DNA of 40,590 nt, taken from contig CAIKTR010000064.1 of NCBI GenBank assembly GCA_903830425.1, forward strand, positions 1 to 40,590, written 5' to 3'. A program made the position numbers and the translations under genes. Source of the stretch: an uncultured Opitutia bacterium. Lineage in GTDB: Bacteria; Verrucomicrobiota; Verrucomicrobiia; Opitutales; Opitutaceae. The notes below the pieces were generated by a model that was not told the origin of the DNA, made no database searches, and saw nothing but the letters and a program-made list of their open reading frames with translations. Of the stretch, positions 7,987-14,415 are shown piece after piece; within the stretch, counting starts at the first letter, position 1, and each line of letters begins with the position of its first letter.

Positions 7987-8622
7987 TCAATTGCGGCCGA
8001 AGAGCGCGTTCGCCGACGTCATCGGGGTGGCGGGCGCGGCCGGGGCGGCCGGCGCCGGGGTCACGGCCGGGGCCGGCGGCGGGGCGGAGACCACCGTCCG
8101 GGTCGCGGACTCCGCCGGGGGTCGGGCCTGGTGATCGGCGAGGGCGCCGAGCAGCAGGCCCGCGCCGGCGCCGTAGGCCGCGCCGCGCCAGGCGTTGTGG
8201 CCCAGGCTGCCGCTGTTGTTCCCGAGGATGGCGCCCGTCAGCGCACCGAGCAGCAGCCCCTGGGTCGCGTAAGAGGACCGGCCGGCGCCGACCTCGTCGG
8301 CGTAAATCGGCTCATGGTAATAACTGACAGGGACCTCCCGGTAAACGTAGGCGCGCGGATAGTAGGATGACGGGACCGGCACCCGCGTGGCCATGCGCTG
8401 CAGGTAATAGTGGTCCGCGGCCGCGCCGAACAGCAGTCCCGCCCCGACGCCATAACCCGCGCCGCGCCAGGCGCTGTGGCCCAGGCTGCCGCTGTGGCGC
8501 CCGATGAGGGCGCCGGTCATGCCCCCGAACACCGCCCCGGAGGCGGTTCTCGGGCCAAACACCTGGGCCGACGCCGGCGGCAGCGCGAGCAGGGCCAGAC
8601 AGAGAGTGAGGGCGGTTTTCAT
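7987..8622 (-). CDS. glycine-zipper envelope protein with two internal repeats
   Basis: The 211-residue precursor has a signal peptide (MKTALTLCLALLALPPASAQ). It then shows two near-copies of a glycine-zipper unit, residues about 27-62 and 121-155, each with GALIG/GAILG, then SGSLGHSAWRGAGYG or SGSLGHNAWRGAAYG, and a GAGLL turn. They are joined by a Tyr/Pro-rich stretch (SSYYPRAYVYREVP) and followed by a Pro/Ala tail. Glycine zippers pack helices in membranes or in lipid-bound proteins, so this could be an outer-membrane-associated protein. The DNA of the two units is also clearly alike, so a duplication within the gene is likely. It is first in the cluster with lpoB and is preceded by a 15-bp palindrome 5 bp from the ATG. 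Function unknown. Confidence 0.8.
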   Translation of the reverse strand: MKTALTLCLALLALPPASAQVFGPRTASGAVFGGMTGALIGRHSGSLGHSAWRGAGYGVGAGLLFGAAADHYYLQRMATRVPVPSSYYPRAYVYREVPVSYYHEPIYADEVGAGRSSYATQGLLLGALTGAILGNNSGSLGHNAWRGAAYGAGAGLLLGALADHQARPPAESATRTVVSAPPPAPAVTPAPAAPAAPATPMTSANALFGRN

Positions 8623-8627
8623 GGTCG

Positions 8628-8642
8628 TTCAGGAATCCTGAA
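8628..8642. promoter_or_regulatory. 15-bp palindrome before the envelope cluster
   Basis: TTCAGGA-A-TCCTGAA (8628-8642) is a perfect 7-bp inverted repeat around one base. It lies 5 bp upstream of the ATG of the glycine-zipper gene at 8622 on the minus strand. It could be an operator controlling the five-gene lipoprotein cluster, or a hairpin in its 5' leader. A TTGAAA at about 8670 on the minus strand may be a -35 box, but the matching -10 is poor. No other copy was noticed in the window. Confidence 0.4.
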
Positions 8643-8707
8643 GGACAGGACCGCCGGCGCAAGGTTTCAAGAATTACGTCACCCGCCGCCGCCGCGGATG
8701 ACGGAAG

Positions 8708-11700
8708 TTACTTCGCGCCCGCGGGTTCTCCGGCCGGCAAGGCGGACCGGGCCGCCTGCCGCCGGCGCCGCAGCGCCGACGTGAACCGATCCATGTAGAC
8801 GTAGATCACGGGGGTGATGTAGAGCGTCAGCAACTGCGAGACCACCAGGCCGCCCACCACCGCCAGGCCCAGCGGCCGGCGCGAATCCGCCCCGGCCCCG
8901 AGCCCGAGGGCAATCGGGATCGACCCGGCCAGCGCCGCGCAGGTCGTCATCATGATCGGCCGGAAGCGCACCAGACACGCCTCGACGATCGCCTGCTCGG
9001 CACTGAAGGCCGCGCCCTGCGCGTGCTCCTTCGCGATGGCAAAATCAATCATCATGATGGCGTTCTTCTTCACGATGCCGATCAGTAGGATCACCCCGAC
9101 ATAACCCATGATGTTCAGCTCCTCCCGGAAGGCCCAGAGCGTGACCAGCGCGCCAAAGCTGGCGGCGGGCAGGCCGGAGAGAATCGTGAGCGGGTGGATG
9201 AAGTCCTCATAGAGGATGCCCAGCACGATATAGATGACGATCACCGCCGTGAGCAGCAGCAGGCCCATCCCCCGCAGCGACGAGGCGAACGCCTGCGCCG
9301 CGCCGACAAAGCTGTAGCTGACCGTCGCCGGCAGGGTCTGGCGCGCCAGCGCCTCGATCGCCGCCGTCGCGTCGCCCAGCGCCACGCCGGGCTTGAGGTT
9401 GAACGACAGCGTCACCGCCGGCAGCTGGCCGAGGTGCGCCACCGTCAGCGGCCCGACGCCGCGGCGCAGGGTCGCCACGGTGTCGAGCGACACCAGCTTC
9501 CCGCCGCGGGACCGCAGGTAAATGAGCGAGAGCGCCGACGCGTCGCGCTGAAACTCCGGCGCCACCTCCATAATGACGTAATACTGGTTGGTCGGCGTGT
9601 AGAGGGTGGAGACCTGCCGGGTGCCGAAGGCGCTGTAGAGCGCGTCCTCCACCTGCTGCGGCGTGATGCCGAGCGTCGCCGCCCGGTCGCGCTGGATGTC
9701 CACCCGCAGCTGCGGGCTGGTGATCAGCAGGTCGGTGTTGACGTCGGTCAGCTGCGGCAGGCGGCGGAACCCCTGCTCCAGCGCCCCGGCCGCGGCGTAC
9801 AGCTCCGGCAGGTCGCTGCCCGTCAGCGTGAATTGGTAGAGCGCCTTGGTCAGCTGGCCGCCGATCCGGATCGCCGGCGGCACCTGCGGATAGGCGCGCA
9901 GCCCGGGAATGACCGCCAGCTTCTGCCGCAGGTCGCTGACGATCCACGCGATCGCGGGCCGCTCCGACCGCGGCTTCAGGCGCATGAAGAGGCGGCCCTG
10001 GTTGGACGTCGAGCTGATGCCGCCGCCCCCGCCCCCCATCGCGGACATGAAGGCGTCGACATACGGCTGCTGCGCGACAATCGCCGCCGCCGCCTGCTGG
10101 TGCCGCACCATTTCCTCAAACGAGATGTCCTGCGCCGCCTCCGTGAACACCAGCACGATGCCCGTGTCGTCCGTCGGGATGAAGCCCTGCGGCAGGACCT
10201 TCACCAGCCCGACCGTGAGCACGGCCATCAGGCCCGCCACCCCGAGCACCACCAGCCGGTGCCGGAGGCTGACCTGCAGCGTCCGCGCATACAGGCCGTG
10301 CAGCCGCGCCCACTGGCGCTCGCTCCACTCGTAGAGCCGGCCGTGCGCCGAGCCCGCCGCCGGACCGCCGTGCCCGTGCGGCTGCAGGAAGCGGCTGCAG
10401 AGCATCGGCGTCAGCGTCAGCGAAACCACGCCGGACACCAGGATCGCCGCCGTGATCGTCACCGCAAACTCGTGCAGCAGCCGGCCGAGGATCCCGCCCA
10501 TGAACATGACCGGGATGAACACCGCCACGAGCGACAGCGTCATCGAGAGGATGGTGAAGCCGATCTCCCGCGAGCCCCGGAACGCCGCCTCGCGCACCGG
10601 CAGGCCGCTTTCGATGTGCCGCACGATGTTCTCGAGCATCACGATCGCGTCGTCGACCACGAACCCGACGCACAGCGTCAGCGCCAGCAGCGACAGGTTG
10701 TCCAGCGAGTACCCGAAGAAATACATCACGATGAACGTGCCGAGCAGCGCCATCGGGATCGCCACGCTCGGGATCACCGTCGCCCAGACCGACCGCAGGA
10801 AGAGGAAGATCACCAGGACCACGAGGGAGATGGAGAGGAGCAGGGTGGTCTGCACGTCGTGCACCGAGTCGCGCACCGCCTCGGAGGCGTCGCGCAGCAC
10901 GCTCAGGCTCACCGCCTCGGGCATCTGCCGCGCGAAGAGCGGGAGCAGCGCGCGCACGCGGCCGACCACCGCGACCGTGTTCACCCCGGGCTGCTTCTGC
11001 ACCGCCAGCACGACCGCCCGCGCCAGGTCGAGCTTTCCCGCCGGGTTCCGCTCGCCATACCAGTTCGCCACCCGCGCGTCCTGCACGCTGTCGATCACCT
11101 GCGCCAGCTCGCCGAGGCGGACCGGGGCCCCGCGGCGGTACGCCACCACGATGCCGGTGAAGTCGCTCGCGCTCGCCAGCTGCCCGCTCGCCAGGATCTG
11201 CACCGTCTGGCGGTAGCCGTCCAGCAGGCCCGTCGGCTGGTTGATGTTGTGCGCGCTCAGCGCCGTGCGCACCTCGTCCAGCGTGATGCCCCGGCTGGCG
11301 AGCAGCCGGGGGTCCAGCCGCACCCGCAGCGCGTATTTCTGCGCGCCGAACACCTGCACCTGCGACACCCCGTCCACCGTCGAGATCCGCTGGGCCAGCA
11401 TCGTCTCGGCGTACTCGTCCACCACCGACAGCGGGAGGGTCGGCGAACTGAGCGCGAGGTAGAGCACCGGCTGGTCGGCGGGGTTGGTCTTGCGGAACGA
11501 GGGCGGCGCCGGCATGTCGTTCGGCAGGCGCCGCTGGACCGCCGCGATCGCGGCCTGCACGTCCTGGGCCGCGGCGTCGATGTTGCGCTCCAGCGCAAAC
11601 TGCAGCGTGATCGACGTGCTGCCGGTGCCGCTCGTCGAGGTCATCGAGTCGATGCCGGAAATCGTCGAGAACTGCTGCTCCAGCACCGTGGCGACCGCGC

Positions 11701-11881
11701 TGGCCATCGTCTCGGGGGTCGCGCCCGGCAGGCTGGCGCTGACCACGATCGTGGGAAAGTCGACCGTGGGCAGGTCGCTCACCGGCAGGAGCCGGTAGGC
11801 CATCAGGCCGAAGAGGCAGAGCGCGGCGGTGAGCAGCGTCGTCATCACCGGCCGGCGAATGCAGAGTTCCGGAAGATTCAT
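8708..11881 (-). CDS. RND-family efflux transporter, MdtB/MdtC-like
   Basis: This 1057-residue inner-membrane pump has the full RND layout of twelve helices and two large periplasmic loops. The proton-relay pair Asp-Asp lies near residue 410 in LCVGFVVDDAIVMLENI. The second half holds GIVKKNAIMMIDFA, which is the MdtB/MdtC-type version of this motif rather than the AcrB type. Residue spacing and length match the family. RND pumps export drugs, dyes, detergents or metabolites with a periplasmic adaptor and an outer-membrane channel. The adaptor gene precedes it by 11 bp, and marR precedes that, so the three form an operon. No TolC-type gene is in the operon, so the channel must come from elsewhere. 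Substrate cannot be predicted. Confidence 0.95.
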   Translation of the reverse strand: MNLPELCIRRPVMTTLLTAALCLFGLMAYRLLPVSDLPTVDFPTIVVSASLPGATPETMASAVATVLEQQFSTISGIDSMTSTSGTGSTSITLQFALERNIDAAAQDVQAAIAAVQRRLPNDMPAPPSFRKTNPADQPVLYLALSSPTLPLSVVDEYAETMLAQRISTVDGVSQVQVFGAQKYALRVRLDPRLLASRGITLDEVRTALSAHNINQPTGLLDGYRQTVQILASGQLASASDFTGIVVAYRRGAPVRLGELAQVIDSVQDARVANWYGERNPAGKLDLARAVVLAVQKQPGVNTVAVVGRVRALLPLFARQMPEAVSLSVLRDASEAVRDSVHDVQTTLLLSISLVVLVIFLFLRSVWATVIPSVAIPMALLGTFIVMYFFGYSLDNLSLLALTLCVGFVVDDAIVMLENIVRHIESGLPVREAAFRGSREIGFTILSMTLSLVAVFIPVMFMGGILGRLLHEFAVTITAAILVSGVVSLTLTPMLCSRFLQPHGHGGPAAGSAHGRLYEWSERQWARLHGLYARTLQVSLRHRLVVLGVAGLMAVLTVGLVKVLPQGFIPTDDTGIVLVFTEAAQDISFEEMVRHQQAAAAIVAQQPYVDAFMSAMGGGGGGISSTSNQGRLFMRLKPRSERPAIAWIVSDLRQKLAVIPGLRAYPQVPPAIRIGGQLTKALYQFTLTGSDLPELYAAAGALEQGFRRLPQLTDVNTDLLITSPQLRVDIQRDRAATLGITPQQVEDALYSAFGTRQVSTLYTPTNQYYVIMEVAPEFQRDASALSLIYLRSRGGKLVSLDTVATLRRGVGPLTVAHLGQLPAVTLSFNLKPGVALGDATAAIEALARQTLPATVSYSFVGAAQAFASSLRGMGLLLLTAVIVIYIVLGILYEDFIHPLTILSGLPAASFGALVTLWAFREELNIMGYVGVILLIGIVKKNAIMMIDFAIAKEHAQGAAFSAEQAIVEACLVRFRPIMMTTCAALAGSIPIALGLGAGADSRRPLGLAVVGGLVVSQLLTLYITPVIYVYMDRFTSALRRRRQAARSALPAGEPAGAK

Positions 11882-11892
11882 GGCGGGGGCCG

Positions 11893-13050
11893 TTAGGGTT
11901 TCTGGGCGGCGCCGATCGGCGCGCCGGAGAGCTGGCGCGCCTCGGCCCTGACGCCGGGCAGCAGCCGGAGCTGGCCGTCCGTCACCACCGTCTCGCCCGC
12001 CGCCAGGCCGGTGGTGATCAGCGTGTCGTCGCCCGCGGTGCGCGCGACCTGCACCGCGCGCAGCTCCACCGTCGCATCCCGCTTGAGCACGTAGATCGTC
12101 GCCCCGGTCTGGCTGTTCAACACCGCGGTCGACGGCACCACGATGGCCCCGGGGTCGACCCCCATGCGCGTGACCACGTACACAAACCGCCCGGGCCAGA
12201 ACGCGAGGTCCTGGTTCGGGAAGACCGCCTTGAGCGTGACCATGCCCGTGGTCGGGTCGATGGTGTTGTCGATGAAGACCAGCCGCCCGTCCGTCCGCGT
12301 CACCCCGCTGGTGCGCTCCGTGGCCGTCACCGTGGCGCGGCCCGCGGCCAGGGCGGCGCGGATCTCGTTCAGGGCGCTCTCCGGGACCGCGTAGGTGACC
12401 GCGACCGGCGCGAGCTGGTTGATGGTGACCAGGGTGAAGTTGCTGTCGTTGGCCTTCACCAGCGCGCCTTCATGCAGCAGCCGCTGGCCCGTCCGGCCCG
12501 CGATCGGCGCCCGGATCTCGGTGTAGCCCAGCTGCAGCTCGGCGTTGGCCACGGCCGCCTCCTTGGCCTGCGCCTGCGCCTGGGTCGTCTCCGCCTTGGT
12601 GACATACTGGATGTATTCCTCCTTCGAGACGACCGCCTGCTGGTCGAGCCGCTGGTAGCGGGCGAGCTCCGCCCGCGCCTGCTCCGCCAGCGCCCGGGCG
12701 TTGGCCAGGTCCGCCCGCGCGCTGCGCAGGCTGTTCTCGAACGGGCGGCGGTCCAACGTGAGCAGCAGGTCCCCCGCCTGCACCTCGTTGCCCTCCTCGA
12801 AATTGACCTGGGCAATCACCCCGTCGACCTGCGACTTCACGCTCACCGTGCGCTGCGCCTGCACCGTGCCGATCGCCTCGATCTGGCGCGGGACGTCCCG
12901 CTGCACCGCCACGGCGGTCTGCACCGGGACGGCCGGGGCCGCGCCGGCCCCGCGGTTCGCCGCGCGGCCGCAGCCGGCGCCGGCCAGCAGCACGGCACCC
13001 AGCAGCGGCAGGAAAAACTGGGGGGATAAGGGGCGGGAGTTAGTTTTCAT
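11893..13050 (-). CDS. RND efflux periplasmic adaptor subunit (membrane fusion protein)
   Basis: The 385-residue protein has a signal region ending LLAGAGC with a possible lipobox (Gly at -3 makes lipidation uncertain). It then shows the adaptor layout: biotinyl-lipoyl hairpin halves (QRTVSVKSQVDGVIAQVNFEEG and, after the coiled hairpin, YTEIRAPIAGRTGQRL), a coiled hairpin with repeated Ala/Gln/Glu at about residues 100-150, a beta-barrel and a membrane-proximal domain. These proteins link the RND pump to the outer-membrane channel. It overlaps the end of marR by 11 bp and ends 11 bp before the pump gene, indicating tight translational coupling. The ATG at 13050 has G at -1, one of the few exceptions to the CC-ATG pattern, which may reflect the overlap. 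Confidence 0.93.
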   Translation of the reverse strand: MKTNSRPLSPQFFLPLLGAVLLAGAGCGRAANRGAGAAPAVPVQTAVAVQRDVPRQIEAIGTVQAQRTVSVKSQVDGVIAQVNFEEGNEVQAGDLLLTLDRRPFENSLRSARADLANARALAEQARAELARYQRLDQQAVVSKEEYIQYVTKAETTQAQAQAKEAAVANAELQLGYTEIRAPIAGRTGQRLLHEGALVKANDSNFTLVTINQLAPVAVTYAVPESALNEIRAALAAGRATVTATERTSGVTRTDGRLVFIDNTIDPTTGMVTLKAVFPNQDLAFWPGRFVYVVTRMGVDPGAIVVPSTAVLNSQTGATIYVLKRDATVELRAVQVARTAGDDTLITTGLAAGETVVTDGQLRLLPGVRAEARQLSGAPIGAAQKP

Positions 13051-13513
13051 CGGGACGTTGTTTGGCGGTGGCCTCCATCCGGAGGAGATTGGTTTTGACG
13101 TGCAAGAGGTCGTGGATCAACGCGGTGCGACGCGCAGCCGAAAGGCCGCTCAGGTACGCCTCGCGCAGCGGCCCCGCCGCCGCCTCCAGCCGCAGCGTCA
13201 TGCGCTCCGCCTGCGGCGTCAAATGCAGGCGGTAGGCCCGCCCGTCCCGCGGATCGTCGCGGCGCTCGATCCAGCCGGCCTGTTCCAGCCGGTCGGCCTG
13301 CCGGCTCACCGTGATCCGCTCCATCTGCAGGCTCTCCGCGAGCTCGCTCTGCGTGCACCCCGGCTGCCGGGCCAGATGATAGAGAAAAAGCCACTGGGCG
13401 CGCGTGAGCCGCAAGCCGCGGACCCGCCGCTCAAACTCCTTCCGCGCCAGCCGGCTGATGTCGCCCAGGATGAACCCGAGGTGCCGGTCAAAGCGGGACG
13501 GACGAATCACCAT
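13040..13513 (-). CDS. MarR-family transcriptional regulator of the efflux operon
   Basis: The 157-residue winged-helix protein shows the MarR pattern: an N-terminal dimer helix (LGFILGDISRLARKEFERR), the helix-turn-helix LARQPGCTQSELAESLQMERITVSRQADRLEQAGW, and the wing ERRDDPRDGRAYRLHLT with the conserved Asp-Pro-Arg-Asp-Gly-Arg. These dimeric regulators usually repress their own operon and are released by small aromatic or drug-like ligands. It is first in the marR-adaptor-RND operon. A palindrome lies between its likely -35 and -10 boxes, so autorepression is expected. The -10 (TACTAA) is 8 bp from the ATG, so the mRNA may be leaderless or nearly so. The ligand is unknown. Confidence 0.93.
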   Translation of the reverse strand: MVIRPSRFDRHLGFILGDISRLARKEFERRVRGLRLTRAQWLFLYHLARQPGCTQSELAESLQMERITVSRQADRLEQAGWIERRDDPRDGRAYRLHLTPQAERMTLRLEAAAGPLREAYLSGLSAARRTALIHDLLHVKTNLLRMEATAKQRPDEN

Positions 13514-13521
13514 GGGAGTAA

Positions 13522-13550
13522 TTAGTAAGCAGGCTTACTTTCGCTGGCAA
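13522..13550 (-). promoter_or_regulatory. marR promoter with embedded palindromic operator
   Basis: Reading the minus strand, TTGCCA (13545-13550) and TACTAA (13522-13527) are separated by 17 bp, a normal sigma-70 arrangement. The inverted repeat AGTAAGC-AG-GCTTACT (13524-13539) fills most of the spacer and covers part of the -10 box. A 7-bp-arm palindrome in this place is typical of MarR operators, so binding would block polymerase. The ATG of marR begins 8 bp after the -10, implying a very short or absent 5' leader. No second copy was noticed nearby. Confidence 0.75.
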
Positions 13551-13556
13551 GGCTGC

Positions 13557-13581
13557 GTCAAAAATTCCGGGGGAGACCCCC
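13557..13581 (-). terminator. terminator-like hairpin on the minus strand, upstream of marR
   Basis: On the minus strand, GGGGG-TCT-CCCCC (13569-13581) is followed by GGAATTTTTGA, that is, a strong short stem and a run of five T. No minus-strand gene ends here: the gene to the right (13695) is on the plus strand. It may stop antisense or stray transcripts before the marR promoter, or end a small RNA. It could also be chance in GC-rich DNA. Confidence 0.35.
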
Positions 13582-13694
13582 AAGAACCCGCGCCGCCCCG
13601 GATCGCCGGCGCCGCCCGCCGGTCGCTAAAATCTGGCAATTGCACCCAAATCGATGCATGCTGTCTCTCCCTCAGACACCTCGGGTCCACTCTC

Positions 13695-14345
13695 ATGCGC
13701 CGCCTCGCCTCCTGCTCCCTGTTTTTCCTGCTGACCTGCCCCTCCGGCCTCCTCGCCGCCGAGCCGGCCGAGGTGTCCGCGCTCCGCGCCAAGGCGGAAA
13801 AGGGCAACAGCCTCGCCCAGTACAATCTCGGCCTCGCCTACTCCCAGGGCCAGCTGGTGACCGTCGATCTGCCGGAGGCGTTTGCGTGGCTAACCTTGGC
13901 GGCGGAAAACGGCTCGACCGGCAACGCCCTCGACCGCGTGCTCGGCGGCCTCACCGATGAGCAGCTCGCCGAGGGCCGCCGCCGGCTCGCGGCCCACCGC
14001 ACCGTCCTGTCCGGCCGCCCCACCGGGGCCGCCGCCGGCCGCCCCCCCGCCCGCCGACCCGCCAACCGCGGTTTCAGCCTCACCCCCATGTCCGACGCTC
14101 CTTCCGCCGAGCCCGACTCCTCCCCCGCCGCCCCCGTGACCCGGCCCCCGGAATCCACCGGCCTCCTCCTCCCGGCCCGGCCGGAGGCGCTCGGCCCGGG
14201 CCCGTTGCCCGAGGCCCGGGGCGAGCTGACCCAACTCCGCGACGAACTTGCCCAGGCCCAGGAACGCCTCCGGGAGCAGGCCGCAACCATCGCCAAACTT
14301 CAGGCCGAACTCGCCCGTCAGGCCCCCGCGCCGCCCCGCCCGTAA
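13695..14345 (+). CDS. secreted Sel1/TPR-like protein with short C-terminal coiled coil (trio gene A)
   Basis: The 216-residue protein begins at the ATG at 13695 with a signal peptide (MRRLASCSLFFLLTCPSGLL, cleaved near AAEP). Residues about 22-95 hold a Sel1/TPR-like unit: KAEKGNSLAQYNLGLAYSQG, then PEAFAWLTLAAENGS. An Arg/Pro/Ala-rich linker follows, and the last about 45 residues form a coiled coil (GELTQLRDELAQAQERLRE, ending ELARQAPAPPRP). The N-terminal region is closely matched by the next gene, which suggests duplication. It lies divergent from marR with a 181-bp gap that includes the marR promoter. Sel1-type repeats mediate protein contacts; a periplasmic scaffold role is likely but unproven. 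Start choice is based on the signal peptide; upstream in-frame codons are not protein-like. Confidence 0.78.
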   Translation: MRRLASCSLFFLLTCPSGLLAAEPAEVSALRAKAEKGNSLAQYNLGLAYSQGQLVTVDLPEAFAWLTLAAENGSTGNALDRVLGGLTDEQLAEGRRRLAAHRTVLSGRPTGAAAGRPPARRPANRGFSLTPMSDAPSAEPDSSPAAPVTRPPESTGLLLPARPEALGPGPLPEARGELTQLRDELAQAQERLREQAATIAKLQAELARQAPAPPRP

Positions 14346-14415
14346 CGCGCCCGCCCCGGACCGGCCGGGATTCGCGTGTTGAGTAGACAGCCAGAACCCC
14401 TACTGATTCCTCGCC

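Noticed and set aside
9194-11896. Plus-strand frame of about 900 codons opposite the RND pump gene.
   Set aside because: Composition is Arg/His/Gln-rich and shadow-like; the minus strand encodes a well-recognised RND pump with conserved motifs.
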